A stretch of 64,000 bases of DNA from Acanthochlamys bracteata (Eukaryota > Streptophyta > Magnoliopsida > Pandanales > Velloziaceae), in the NCBI GenBank assembly GCA_019914995.1, contig CM034134.1, positions 6,332,463 to 6,396,462 of the forward strand, in the 5' to 3' direction. Positions within the stretch are counted from its first letter, which is position 1, and the number at the start of each line of letters is the position of its first letter. The notes beneath the pieces are model-generated. The model was not told the DNA's origin and searched no databases. It saw only the letters and a program-made list of their open reading frames with translations. The position numbers and the translations under genes are program-made. This document shows, in pieces, positions 46,372 to 58,803 of this stretch.

Positions 46372-46816
46372 TGTTATAGTATGAGATTAGCTCATAGTTT
46401 AACATAGCTCAAGTTGAAGTTAGGTTGAAAACAAAGTGCAAAATAAGAAAAATTGAAAGTAAAACAACAAACTTTATCTTGATCTTGCCATAGGTGCTTG
46501 GCACCATTATTTAAAGCTTAGCCCTTGCTAAAGCTAACTACAATTCAGACACTAGATTCCCTAATAGAACACACACTCAGTTTCTTAGTGAAACACTTGT
46601 TGAAGACTACATAAACAGAACTCAGTTTCCTAAGGAAACACTTGCTAGAGACCCCTACATAAATAGAACTCCTATTGATGCACTTTACTTAAGTGTTTCA
46701 AGGTCCTTAGCCTGTGCCCTTATAATCCCGCATCCAATGTATACTCGAGAATGTACCTTCCTGCACTGGCTCCTTCTAGGCAATACCTAAGCTTGCTCTT
46801 CCTCTATGCTTGTCCT
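46372..46816 (-). repeat. Gypsy 5' LTR (right copy)
   Basis: Starts TGTTATAGTATGAGATT immediately after the primer-binding site. It aligns with the left LTR over about 440 bp with many substitutions and small indels, so the insertion is old. Confidence 0.78.
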
Positions 46817-47636
46817 CACACGCCACTTCGCGACCTGCTCAAATTTGTTTGTTTTTTATTTTCTTGTTGATCTCGCTAAGCAATTACTCTGGTGTTTTGT
46901 TTCTTTTATAGATTCTTAACATTCTAGTTAGCTGTGGGGGTCACATGCAACGACAATAGTGATTCAAAGAAGGATGAAGAGTTAATGAAATTGAAAACAA
47001 ATGTGCTACTCTGCATTCGAAACTCCGCACGTTGTAGATGACATGGCTAATGAGATACATACTAGATTAAAAAGAAAAGATTCAAGTGAAGTAGAAACAC
47101 ATAATAATCTTTTCTTCGCTTGTTGTACAGCTTTTGCAAACATAACCTCTCTTCTCTAGAAACTCTACAGAAAATTTGTTCTTTTTTCAAGTGTTCCTTA
47201 TGATCGTCTTCAGGGTTTCCCTTTTTTCAGTCATTTTGATTGGTTTCTAGAAAACTTTAAAATGTTATAGCTTTCTTTCTTTCATTTTTTGATTATGCAT
47301 TATTTTCAAATACTTTTGGATATGCTTGTACAATCCCTAATTTATTTTTTTGATTTTACACTTGATGAAATTTAAAAGATCGCACAACTTTAATCAATAA
47401 TATGTTTTGTATAATCTCTCAAAAAAATATTATCATCGGACGAGTAAGGATAGTGGCTCTTATTTAAGAGATCTAAGCTTGAGTTCGAATGAGAGGATTT
47501 ATATTAATTTTTTTAAAGAAAGTTATTCTAAATTATGGCTAAGTGTGATCATGATGTTTGTACCTAAATGTAACTCGTATGATCATATTATCGTCGCATA
47601 GGGTTGCACAAGGTCACACTATAGTCCAATAGAGTA
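46817..47636. other. AT-rich spacer
   Basis: No coding sequence recognised. A 64-residue frame near 47407-47601 has no domain and is not called. Confidence 0.45.
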
Positions 47637-47831
47637 ATGCAACTTATGCGATCCTATGCTGGTTGCACTAGTGGCACGGTCATACTTGAGTGGCACTTGG
47701 GTAGCATATGATCGCACTTAGGTGCAATAGAATCATACAGCAAAGTATCCTATTGCGCTTAGGTGCAATAGGATCGCACTTAAGGGGACGGTGCCACCAG
47801 TGCGACCGACATAGAGCCGCATAAGTTGCAT
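47637..47831. repeat. Imperfect inverted repeat with a repetitive loop
   Basis: Arms 47637-47677 and 47791-47831 are complementary, about 41 bp each with roughly six mismatches (left atgcaacttatgcgatcc; the right arm reverse complemented begins atgcaacttatgcggctc). The loop contains two copies of gc(a/g)cttaggtgcaatag and further gatcgcactta words. It could form a hairpin. The block is GC-richer than its surroundings. It may be a small foldback element. Confidence 0.7.
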
Positions 47832-48248
47832 TTGAATTCAAAAGCATTGGTCACAGAATCATGCTGTATAATTCAATAAAAATTTCTTTTGAGTCTTCGA
47901 GAGATTTCAACTTATTGTTAAATGTTGAAAGAAGAGTTTTGATCTTTTTTACCCAAATATGACTGAAAAACTAACTTTAAAAAATATAAGCAAATTTTAG
48001 TTGGATGTAGCCTATTCAATAAATAACATTTGAATTTGTTAAAGTAATTTACAAATTGAACGACAACAACTTAGACAATATCATTTACAAATTGAGCCAC
48101 GACAATTTGCTTCAATATTGACCTATTATCGTTTTGAAAGAAGATGTGTTTGTTATCAGAGTTGGGTAAATAGAAGATGCAAATTTATCCCCAAAGGATC
48201 CAAATTCTTAGGCCATTCTATTGGCTTGGAATACTAAGCCTTCGTGAC
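47832..48248. other. Spacer, no gene seen
   Basis: AT-rich, no coding signal. It separates the inverted repeat from the MITE upstream of the GRAM-domain gene. Confidence 0.45.
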
Positions 48249-48723
48249 TAGAGGTATAAATATGGATGGATTAGACCGACCCGATTTTCGCATTTTGATC
48301 GAGTCGGGTCGGTCGGCCTAGTTATATATTTGGTGTCCAATTCTATCTATTTATTTATTTTATTTTTATTTTATATAATAAATAATAAATAAAAAATATT
48401 TTAAAAATTATTATTAAAATATAATTAAATTATAAATATTTTTTAATAATTAGACTTTTTAATTATAAATTGATCTGATCAACGATTAATATAAATTAAA
48501 TAAAAAGATGTCATTGATCTATTAATATGCATAATTTTTGGACGAACGAGCCGCTTGGCGGGCCAATCATGTCGGCTATATACTATCTAGTGGATTAGAT
48601 AAAATTGGCCTAATTCTATTACTATTTACAATTCGAACGCACCGAATCCCTAATCATTTAATATGGATCAATGGGTTGAGTTTCGAACAAGACGATCCAT
48701 TCCGATACAAATTTACACCTCTA
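48249..48723. mobile_element. MITE upstream of the GRAM-domain gene
   Basis: A 475-bp element with 13-bp TIRs TAGAGGTATAAAT and, reverse complemented, TAGAGGTGTAAAT (one mismatch). Subterminal parts are rich in gggtcgg/ccgaccc-type words, as in hAT MITEs. No perfect 8-bp duplication is seen. If the TA belongs to the target, a TA duplication is possible, so the superfamily is uncertain. It ends 280 bp before the ATG of the next gene and could contribute to its promoter. Confidence 0.65.
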
Positions 48724-48891
48724 TTTATGATCTTTAAATAGTTGACTTGACTTATACTCGCAAGTTGAATTCCTCCATTCCGAGACGGTCCAAGTTTCTA
48801 ATAAATTAAATACGGAACCCAACAACGGTCCACAGCCCACGCCATCTTGTCCTTCCCTTTCCTGCCCGATCGATTCCTTCCCTCCTCCCCA

Positions 48892-48925
<34 letters not shown>

Positions 48926-49003
48926 CTCGATCTCGATTGTTCATCACTCTGTCGCATGAATTTCAAGGCAACCTTTATCGACTGATTCGACTCAATACTA
49001 ACC
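48724..49003 (+). promoter_or_regulatory. Promoter and 5' leader region of the GRAM-domain gene
   Basis: Contains ctttaaatagttgacttgac (48730-48749), which holds a TATA-like taaata and a TTGAC core of W-box type. A pure CT-dinucleotide run follows at 48895-48922. CT/GA runs in 5' leaders are common in plant genes and can bind BBR/BPC factors. The exact transcription start is not shown by the sequence. Confidence 0.4.
48895..48922. repeat. CT dinucleotide microsatellite
   Basis: An uninterrupted run of about 14 CT units in the probable 5' leader, 82 bp before the ATG. Likely length-variable between individuals. Confidence 0.9.
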
Positions 49004-52000
49004 ATGGATGCGGTTGTCGTCGAGCCCAAGAACACAGAAGACTCTGATCACAAACCACAACCGCCAACACCGGCAGCAACAGCAGCAACAGATCAACAAC
49101 AGATGAATGCAACGTCAGCAGAATCAACGGTGGTGTTAGGGCCGAATACTTCTACACCTATTCCCGATGCACTAACAAAGCCGCCGCTGGTTCCGGCAGT
49201 CACTCAAAAATCGGTGAGCTGGAAAGCTGATCTTACCACGGAGGCCACCGTTGAGTCCAATGGTTATAATGGCTCTTACGTAAGAGACTCCTCCGTCAAT
49301 TCTAATAACAAGAGTAAGAATAATTTCAAAACATTCTTTTTTTGTTTTTTTGGAATTGTTGCTGTTAATTACTCCGATGCTATTAATTATCACTGTTGTT
49401 GTTGAACTTTGCTGTTAATCTTTCTGGTGATAATTTGTTTATTATTGATTTAGGAATATATTTTTGTTTGTCGGAGAATTAGAGATCTATTGGCGAGCAA
49501 GGGAATGCTAGTAGTTCGGAACGTGAATCACAATTGTGATTGTTTTTTAAATCTGTTTGTACATATATAATTTATATTTACATAGTTAGCTTTTTGTTGA
49601 AAGTAATGACTTTTATTCAGGCGGCTATTGCTCCCTTTACTTGTTTGGTTTTGTTATTGTGATCAATATTTTGGGGGAATGGCAATGGCTATTTGGTGTT
49701 TTCTTGAAAGGTTCATGAGGAATCAGAATGGACATAGTGCACGCTTTTTTTTTTTATTAGAGCAGTCATGTGTCTGTTTTTTCTATGATCAATGATTAAG
49801 ATATAGAATGCCCTCTGAAAAATACATGTTTAAAATATCCAGCATGTCTTGTCATTTGCTAATATTACCTTTAAGTAATGGAATCACCTTTCAGTATATA
49901 GCACCTCCTTTTGTTTTGTTTCTGTTTTCTTTCTTTTGTTTGTTAATAGCTGGAGTGACGGTCGGGGTTGCTATTTCTGGGAATTTCTTTTGAGGTAAGA
50001 AGAGGTTATTGTAGGCGAATAACCTGACTGGTATTGGAAATTTAGGGTGATAGGTTTGTTTTCATTAATTGGAGTAATACCTTTATCTATTAGTGGGATT
50101 AGCTTATTTGTCTCTATTTATGAAGGAGATGTCTAGCAGCTATAGTGGTTTTCTTTGGACATGAGTGGAATTAGCCATATTACCTTCCTGTTTTATAAAA
50201 TTCTATTATATCCAGTTTGTGATTGGGGAATATCAGTTGTCTGTGCTGTGCAGAAACTTCACCCCTTTGAGATGCTCGATAAATGCAAGTATCAAGTTTG
50301 TGCATGGTTCTGCAGTTAGGAATCATGCCACTATGGGTTGACACAAATATGGTGCACCAATTTTACATCTTTATTTTCACATGGTTTGTGAGCACCATTA
50401 TTACCTTGTACTTTTTGGGTTGTGAAGGGATGGATTGTGGTGGGATATTAGTACTCATTCATGATAGGGACTTCAGCTTTTGTCTATTAGTTGTATTTGG
50501 AAATGGGCTTTGTTTTTTTGCATGATGCAACTGAGAACTCTCTCCAATAGACACATGACTGGAATACTAGTATGACTTCTTTTGTTAAAAATAAGATCAT
50601 CATGTTCCTTGGAATGCACCAAATTTCAATTATGAATTTCAATTTCCCTTTTGAGTTATGATTTTATGATGTGTTTTTCTATGACAGCTTGTTAGAGAGA
50701 TTGCATTTAGTTTCTATCACCTTGAATGTTTTAGCTTTTACAACCTTGAATGCAGTGATGCTGTACCTTTGACTTTTGGTTTGGTTTTATGAGAATTCCA
50801 AGCTTTGTTTGGTTGGTGCCTTGTTTGAAAGTTTACTACAGAACTGAATTCTCTAAAAATATAGATTAATTACTGCTCTTAGTATTAATGGTCTTTGAAC
50901 TTTTGTTCACAGATACTTTGGAGACTGTGAAAGATGTGCTTGGGAGATGGGGGAAGCGGGTTGGAGAGGCGACGAGGAAGGGTCAAGATCTCACTGGCAA
51001 CATGTGGCAGCACTGTAAGTACTGATGTTGAAGTTGTTTTTGTATTTCTGTGGTTTCTCTGGATGAAATGCACACATCTGGATTGGTAGTTTGATATGCG
51101 TGATTCGGTGCTGGAACACTGGGTTGTGTTTATGTATGTGAAGAAATTTCCTTTTGTTGTTGTAATTTAGCTCGCAGCTGTAGTTGGAGATGGATCACAG
51201 ACTTAAGCTTCTAGGTGATATGATTGAGAGGGGCTAGTAGTTTGCTAATTAGATGAAGATTCTTCTCTTGTAGTGTGTCTGCTTTTCAAAGCATGGGGAA
51301 GTGTGCTGTTGTGCTTATTCAATCTTTTCATCAAACTGGTCTTTTGCAGCACTTTAATAGAAGTATTAGATTAACATTTAATTATCTAATATTTGTAGCT
51401 GTTTGAGTGGTTACAAGTTGGTGCTTAATACATGTCTTTAAAATTCAAAGATTTGATTGGAAGCATTCTGAAAAGTTGCAAGTTGCAACTGTTTTCTGCT
51501 CAAACTTGGCTGGATTCACCTAAATTAATCTAGATTGACCAATCTCACCATGCCAGCTTGCAGTTTTATCCCTTAGAGGAATTTTTTTTTTCATTCTCGT
51601 ATATTCAATTCTTCCTTCACGATACTAAGGTAGCAGTTAGTGATGAAATTCGATTGTAACTGAGTTAGAATGGTTAGGAATCTGAAGTTATTATTATTTA
51701 CAACAACAGCATCTGGAAATACATATTATCTAGATGACGTAGTATAAATTTGAACGAGATGTGAAAAGTTGCTAGAACTTTAAGGTTCTGTTTTGAAATT
51801 TCTAACATCAATTTAGCTAATGCCATGCCAGAAACTAATGTATATGCTCGCTGAATCTTCCTCAAATTGTGCTTGGAGCACTATGAAAAGGACCAGTTCT
51901 ATGCTTCTAGTGCTTTTGAAAGCTTATTAGGAAACACCAGTTAGAAACTAGATCCTAAAGGAGCGTAAGATAGGCAAATAAGGAACATGCATTAGCATTA

Positions 52001-55000
52001 CATCAGCTTTTAAATCACAAGGATATAGAAATAGTACAATAAGAATCATTGTCGCTAGAATTTTTCAATTGTGATGATCAAAGGCATGAATAGTCAGTCA
52101 AACACAATAATTCTTTGTGAAACTCTTGCTCCACTAGCGAACATAAGCCATAGGAAACATCTATGGACGAATAGTATTTCCATCACCAGTTGGAAGGACA
52201 ACTTAGCAATTTGCTAGAAAGGCGATAAGAAAACCCTCCTTGTATACCACTTCATGCTGCAATATATAACCTTGGTCAAAATTGGTCACGAAATCTTCGA
52301 ACATTGTAAGGATTGTCCTGGAAGAAAAAATATAAACCTATGCCATAGGATCAATTCTAAACCATAAGTGGCCATCATGCTTCAAAGTACTTTTGAAATC
52401 CGGAAATACCTACCATGCGCGGGCTGTAGAGCGGAATCTGTATACTTTGGACCATACTCATCATAATGCACCCAAATGATCGACAGATTGGTCATATCTC
52501 TCAAATCTTATAATGATATATAGATCTTTCCGTCTTTCACTAGTGTCTTGTGAGTCTTACTTTTTCAATTATCAAGAAAAGCTTTGGAGAGGTTGGTGGG
52601 TACCTTGTAGAGAAACATAGAACAATATGTTGGAAATACGGTAGTGTGCACGAACGAAAAATAGCACAGCGGAATATATACACGCTAGGATCTTACAATC
52701 AAAGTTGAGATTGTTAAAGATAAATAAGAAAATCACACAAACACAAAGATATACTTAGGAAAAAATGAGAAAAATCTCACGGTGGTGTGGTCACGCCAAA
52801 ATAAATATTACTATGCAATGAGATTATAATGTAGGCTTACAACTTTGCTTCCTTGCTTGTATTCAACTTGCATTCTCTCTTTCCAAATTCCACATATTTG
52901 GGACATATATATAGGATGTAAGAAAATTCTTTGATAGTTAGTCCACTAAATAACTAATTCTCTAAAGTAACTCTTTGGCATTGGTTCTTTGGCATAACTT
53001 TCTGTGGTAGTTAGAGTAAATCTGGACATAATTTTCTCATAAATCTGGACATAAATTTTTTATAAATCTGGACATAACTACCATAACAGTTATGTTGGAA
53101 TAAATGATAAACTACCAGTAGCTACTTCTAGACTGTTTGATTAGAAATTCATCAAAGTGTCTTTATATCCAACACAATACATGATACCAACGATTTTGAC
53201 TTGCTTGATCTCACCAAAGATGTTGTTTTACATTTTGTTGTCACAAGTAGCGGTTGCCCACAAAATCAGTAAACTAAGTGCAGAACTTGGCTTTGTATTC
53301 TGGATTTTGATCTTCTCACCTAAACGTAAATGATGGGGGACTAGACTGGCTATTGATTTAACATAAAAACAAGTGCTTTTAGAAACATGGCTAGTGGTGA
53401 CGATGTTCTTGTTTTCGACCAATAGCCAAAAGAAAGTGAATCTCCACCACTTTAAGCAATCTATGATGAGAGTATAATTTGAAGTAACAAATTTCAGTTT
53501 GTTGAGAGACTTCCAAGGATTATGATATCGGATATCTCTAATTCCTCGTTGTTTGATCGTAGGCAAAACCAAAACATGTTGAAAAGTTTTTCTCTAGGAA
53601 CTAAAGTTCATTCAATGGAAAGAAGTACATGAAGGAAACAAGAGTCAAAGTAAGGTTTTGATAGGATATTATAGCGTATCTCTTTGCTAATAAGGATAAC
53701 GGCTTAAATTGAGTATGGGAGTGCTTAAAATAAGAGCTTATTTTGAGATTTTTTGAAAAACGAGCTTGACTTTTTTACATAAAATAATAATAATAATAAT
53801 TATACATATGAAGATTTTATGACGTAAAATTCATCTATACTTTTCAAATTAAATATGAGAATGTGAGATAAGGTTTTGATAAGCAGTGATAAGCACTGCC
53901 AAACGACACTTATATTTTCTACCTAATTGTGCATACTCAATCTTGGGGCCTATTTGTTGGTGGTAGGCCCCATACCAAAATTGTGAGGAAGTCTCATATG
54001 AAAGAACACGACTGAATCTTTGTTTTGAACCAAAGGAATCAGTTAGCATTGGGTCAAACAAGGAAAGACAGTTATGATAAAAGGAATCAAGCTCCAACTT
54101 GCAAATAAAGAACAAAAAGATAAGCCTAAGCTAACCGTCGTAAGTTGCATTTGAAAGCTTGTAACATTGAATAAGGATGAAAGAAAAACTTCATAAGGAA
54201 TTCATCTGGAAACCGTAGCACAGGCAATATAGAAAAGCTAGCCGTGTAGAGCGCTCATCCTGCCACCACGTTAGTGTAGAGTGCATAGCAATGAAACAGA
54301 CAATGGTTTATCTAGGGTACATAATCAGGACCGAAAAAGAGATCAATCGACATTTAGCTGTACAGGTCGGTGTCGTCACGAATGAGAAAGCTCTTTAAGG
54401 TTGAAGAAACATAGTTGAAGCATATAGACGAACCATCATGTTACATTGGTCGTCCTCACTGTATAACAAAGTAGCATATTCAATATTCTAACCCTTTAAG
54501 ACATATATTAAGGGGCTTTACTTGCATTATTCTATCTTATATTTCTTGCTATATTTATTTCTTTGGTGTTTTTTGCATGACTACTATCTTATATAGAATC
54601 TCTTAAATACCTATATGCTTTCAATGCTACTGTTAATTTGTGGATGAAACGCAGATTCTCTTCTGTAGTTATCTTTTCAATTTATTTTGATGATCTTGGT
54701 CTTTCTATCTGAATAGAGTTAAATTAAAGAAGGGTTCTTAATCTAGGGTTTTCCTTCAAAAGGAGATGTAAGTGGCAATGAGTGTTAGATACTTGTTGGG
54801 ATAGGAGTAATATTTCTAATTTTTGTTTGATCTGTAGTTTACAAAAACCCTGTGATTCAACGAAAGACCTGGTGCAGTGGTTCCTCTGATATACTTTAGA
54901 AAGCCTGTCAGGGAATTGCCAGTTAGATACTAAGTCCTGAAGGAGCATAAAGATAGGCAAATAGGAAACATGCATTAGCATTGCATCTACTTTTAAATCA

Positions 55001-58000
55001 TGAGGATATAGGAGAGTAGAGCAAGAAATCCGTGTCTCCGGTGATTTCCTGGTCCCTTTAAATCACTTCATTTTATATAAGATAGTAGAGGTAACATGCA
55101 CTAGCATTGCATCAGCTTTTACTGTGTTAAACTATCTATTAAAATATATAATAGATATCCCTGTCAATAGTTTTCTTTTCTCCTTGCTGTTTCATTGTAT
55201 GAGATGCTAAATTGATAAATACTTGTTTTCTATGTTCATTTAGATATGACATGTTATTTCACTTATTTGTTTTGACAAAATTTCGAATTCAATACAGTGA
55301 AGACGGGACCTAGCCTAACCGAGGCAGCCATCGGTAGGATAGCTCAGGGAACTAAAGTCCTAGCAGAAGGTGGCTACGATAAGATATTTCAACAGACTTT
55401 TGAGACATTGCCAGAGGAGAAACTGATAAGTTCCTACGCGTGCTATCTATCCACATCAGCTGGTCCTGTTATGGGAGTCCTATATATCTCCAATGATAAG
55501 CTTGCTTATTGCAGTGACAACCCTTTGTCATATAAAGTTGGGGACAAAACTGAATGGAGCTACTACAAGGTACTTTCTTTGTTTCAACTCTTTCTGTCAA
55601 GTTACAACCATACTCTTATCTAGTTATGATGGAGATTAACAATTTCATCAACAATGAAGCTTAGTGGGAATTAAATCATGTGAAATGAATCTCCCAAGCC
55701 ATAGGTGCTGTCATAGCTCAGTCTAGGAATTTTTTCCATCTAGTCTTATGGTGGTAACTTTAAGATTAAGTTAACTTTCAGATTAATTCTGAGACCTGAC
55801 ATCAGGAAGCTTGTGGACAGATTGGACTTCACCAAGAGAATAACGCATACAGGAGAGTCAGCCAACTTAGGCCTTTAACTTCAAAAAAATCAAAAAAAAG
55901 CAGGAATATAAGGGTTCAATTCATTTTCTCCTATCAATTTAGGAATTCCATTTTGGTGAAGCTTGGCATGAACTATCTCATTATTGGGAATCTAACCTTT
56001 TCTTCTATTAATAGCATTGTCTAAAACATGTTTAATGAAAGGCTCATAGATTAGATCAGATTTCTACTATTCCGGAGCATTTCATAGAGATAGGTGTATG
56101 AACGTATAAAAATACACATATCCTGGAGCTTGAAAAAGCATATGCATACACCCACCATGGAACTCGCCTAAGACGCTATTGCTACTAATTTCTAGTTATT
56201 CTGGAACTCATTGCCTTTCTCTAGAGAATAGCACTGGTATGCTTGTTGGCATTACCGCTGTTTTTTGTGTTCCCATAATTGATCCAAGTTTTCTAACTCT
56301 ATCTTGCATGTACCTAACTCCAAGATCCAATTACCAAGTACATCTATTCACTAAGAACAATGAAAAGATGATTAAGACCTGCACAGAACGGAATTTGATT
56401 TTTTAAGCATTCTAAGCCCATCCATTAGGTAAGAAGTTTTGTAAAGTTATGGCCTTAGTTTATGAAGCATCTGAGCAAATTATTACTCTTGAAGAACTTG
56501 CTGAGATTTGCCTGCCTAAGTTTCAGTTAATTGCTATTTGGTACATCTAACACTATATAGTGAAAACAATGTTTAGCAAGGCACAGACAAGATATAAATT
56601 CATTCTAATAGGAAAGTATGATCAAATATATGAACCTTGATTCGACTAATAACCTATTAACTGCCTTAGAATTAAGCTTGATCAGTTTCTCAAACCTCAA
56701 ATTTGATATTGGGTGTAATTCAAAGCCAGTATATTTCAATGGTAGAGCTCAACTAGTTTGAACTAAACTCTAGCTCTTTATTATTAATATTATTTTTTCT
56801 CTAAGGTCTTGTTTGGTGTTTGAGTTTAGTAATACCAATATCTTCTTATAAAAAAAATGGCTGTTTGGTTGCCTTCTAAAACAGGTTTTAAGTAAAAGCT
56901 ATAAATAGTGGATTTTAGCAAATTGGTTTTAGAAATTCAAAACCAGCTTTCAAAATTGGCTAATTATCAAACACTTTCTAAAGGATAACTCGAGGTTGAG
57001 TTACCTAACTTATTTTGTTCTCAACTAATCTACACTCCTACTGTCTGATGTACCCTGCTGAATTATCTCAAAATTGTTCTGTTGTCTGCTTAAATCACGG
57101 GGAACTATGTTCTGTCCCTTTGACCATTACCAAATTAATTTTCAATCCTTCAGTTTTTGTGTGTACTTCTAACCTGTTTGACTGTTGTTTTCATATTTCA
57201 AAATCCTTTTCTTGATTTCTTTATACCCCTGTAAGGGATAGAAAAATAAGTTTTCAAACGATAGAAGGTTCTTCAAATAAGTCCAAACTAAAAAGGGTTT
57301 AAAATAATGCTCAGCTTTAGGAAAGCTAATCATGATTATCTCCATAAACTATTGCATCACCATACATGGTCCATTATTTGCAAGACCTCTTGTCATGCAA
57401 CTTCTTATGCCTTGTTGTGAGTGGTATAACATGCACCTAACAACACAGGATGGCTCTGAGCACGAGAAGGCAAATGAGCGCCACGGTACACAGAGAAGAT
57501 GCTAAATTGGTTTCTGGTTATAGTGCTTGACCAACCATTCTTTCTACATTTTGCAATGTTACTAAGTTATAAATAATGAAAAGAGAAATATGACCAGGAA
57601 CGATCACCTATTAAAAGGAAAGAGGCATTTTTGCAGCTTGATGAAAGTGATAAGGCAGTTGGAGTCATTTTATTTGCTGTGAGAGTTCATTCGATCACCT
57701 CTTTTCGAGTTGTGATTGCATCAGTCCTTGCTGTTAATACTCACTTAAGAGTACTCTGACACAATTGACACCAATAATGGTGATGTAATTAGTCAATTGG
57801 GTGAAATCTTTGCTCAGCTTTTCCCAATTTAAATCATATTCTGGTGCAAGACTGTTGATTTTCTCCCCTGCAAGTAGTACTGGATAATATTGGTTAGTCA
57901 TTTAGCCTCAGTGTTCCGTGTCTTCTTCCACCCCCTACGGCGCAAGAGTTAAACTATATCAATATTGCTACATACAGCTATTGAGTGTGCATCCATACCA

Positions 58001-58803
58001 CTGTAGCCATTCTTTTCAGGTCATTTGCTGATTAGAAGTTCGGCAGTACTGTGCATAAAAAGCAGTCACACTTACTAGTGTTTGCTATCTGTGAAGTTTT
58101 GACCTAATCTTTAGAATGCCATGATCCTTTCCGGCCATATTCGCTTTGCAGTTCAGAATGTGGCAGTCATATTGATGTATGTCACTCTCTTTGTCCGCAG
58201 TATGGATGCATGAACACATTATTCCAACACATTTATATAATCCATTATCTTGTGTATTAGTGCCTTATGAAATGTACATTATATGTTGTTTCTTATTACT
58301 TACAGTCATTATCGCTGCATGAGACTGTTTAGATGTCATGATTTTTATCTGCATATGTGCAACCTCTTACCTGAATGCACTCAAACCTTGTTGTTTCCAA
58401 AAAGATTACTACTAAAAGATGGGGTTTAGATAGTAAATGAAGTTTTTGTACAATTATATAAAAGATTGTCATTGCTTTTGTACGTGGCACTATATCCTAT
58501 TAGTCATTATAATTGCGTAGTAGTTGAAATTTTATATGATAGGTAAGCATGATTTTGTTTAAAATGCATGATCCTTGCAACCATACTGATGTTTCATGTG
58601 AAATGTACTAGGTGGTGATTCCCTTATCTCAGCTACGGGCAGTCAATCCTTCCGACAGCAAACTTAATCGTGCTGAAAAATACGTTCAGGTTGTCTCAGT
58701 TGACAACCATGAGTTCTGGTTTATGGGTTTTGTGAATTATGATGGTGCAGTAAGTACTCTGCAAGAAGCATTGCAGTATGCCACTGGTTCAGAGCCGTCG
58801 TAG
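49004..58803 (+). CDS. GRAM-domain protein, GEM-like / ABA-responsive type
   Basis: Four predicted exons: 49004-49313, 50913-51014, 55298-55569 and 58612-58803, with GT-AG introns in compatible phases. They give 876 nt, 291 residues, ending in TAG. Residues 1-100 are a Pro/Ala/Thr-rich variable tail. About 104-137 is a conserved helix ([19 protein letters not shown], then NMWQHLKTGPS). The GRAM domain (about 173-252) has [50 protein letters not shown] and the end [17 protein letters not shown]. Plant GEM-like proteins include Arabidopsis GEM, FIP1 and GER5; GRAM domains bind phosphoinositides or protein partners, and some members respond to ABA. No signal peptide or membrane helix. Introns 2 and 3 are very long (4.3 and 3.0 kb). 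Confidence 0.94.
49314..50912 (+). other. Intron 1 of the GRAM-domain gene
   Basis: T-rich intron with donor GTAAGA and acceptor TTCACAG. No repeat or gene recognised inside. Confidence 0.8.
51917..52047. repeat. Direct repeat in intron 2, copy 1
   Basis: Shares ccagttaga, aaggagc, agataggcaaata and catgcattagcatt, then ttttaaatca and aggatata, with 54897-55030. The pair is about 3 kb apart. A short third copy (aacatgcactagcattgcatc) is at 55090-55124. Confidence 0.75.
52628..53174. repeat. Solo LTR with 5-bp target duplication
   Basis: A 547-bp unit starting TGTTGGAAATACGG and ending TTATATCCAACA, so TGTTGG/CCAACA terminal inversion, with CAATA on both sides (52623-52627 and 53175-53179). 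No internal retrotransposon sequence adjoins it. This is the expected product of recombination between two LTRs. A TATA-like atatatatagg (52906-52916) is inside. Orientation is not determined. Confidence 0.88.
54897..55030. repeat. Direct repeat in intron 2, copy 2
   Basis: Second copy of the segment at 51917. It ends about 270 bp before exon 3. The two copies differ at roughly one base in eight by eye. Confidence 0.75.
55570..58611 (+). other. Intron 3 of the GRAM-domain gene
   Basis: A 3.0-kb T-rich intron (donor GTACTT, acceptor TACTAG). It contains a Tourist-like MITE (56805-56978). I see no gene in the rest. Confidence 0.8.
56805..56978. mobile_element. Tourist-like MITE in intron 3
   Basis: A 174-bp element, GGTCTTGTTTGGTGTTTG at the left and GAAAGTGTTTGATAATTA as reverse complement of the right end, flanked by TAA on both sides (56802-56804, 56979-56981). 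TIR match is imperfect. A different subfamily from the copies at 523, 1500 and 63060. Confidence 0.6.

Larger units (their letters stand above)
42275..46816 (-). mobile_element. Ty3/gypsy retrotransposon, degenerate, minus strand
   Basis: Bounded by two related LTRs (42275-42709 and 46372-46816). The primer-binding site is next to the right LTR on the minus strand. Between them, from right to left: a 46-45.6 kb stretch where gag should lie but which I cannot read, a MITE (45065-45563), reverse transcriptase (about 44990-44570) and integrase (about 44000-43040). The order RT before integrase identifies Ty3/gypsy. The 4.5-kb length, including the MITE, is short for a complete element, so parts of gag, protease and RT are lost. 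Confidence 0.8.
51015..55297 (+). other. Intron 2 of the GRAM-domain gene, with inserted repeats
   Basis: A 4.3-kb intron (donor GTAAGT, acceptor AATACAG). It contains a direct repeat pair (51917-52047 and 54897-55030) and a solo LTR (52628-53174). The stretch between them (52100-54480) is not recognised; it may be retrotransposon-derived, with no intact frame. Confidence 0.75.

Noticed and set aside
48538-48741. A 67-residue frame upstream of the GRAM-domain gene
   Set aside because: It lies within the MITE at 48249-48723 and reads through its terminal inverted repeat.
49314-49405. Extension of the first GRAM-gene exon to the stop near 49405
   Set aside because: The reading continues past a good GTAAGA donor into intron. 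The splice to 50913 restores the conserved [10 protein letters not shown] helix.
53185-53198. gataccaacg beside the solo LTR, resembling a minus-strand primer-binding site
   Set aside because: A primer-binding site in that orientation should lie to the left of its LTR, and the 5-bp duplication CAATA lies between it and the LTR, so it belongs to the host flank.
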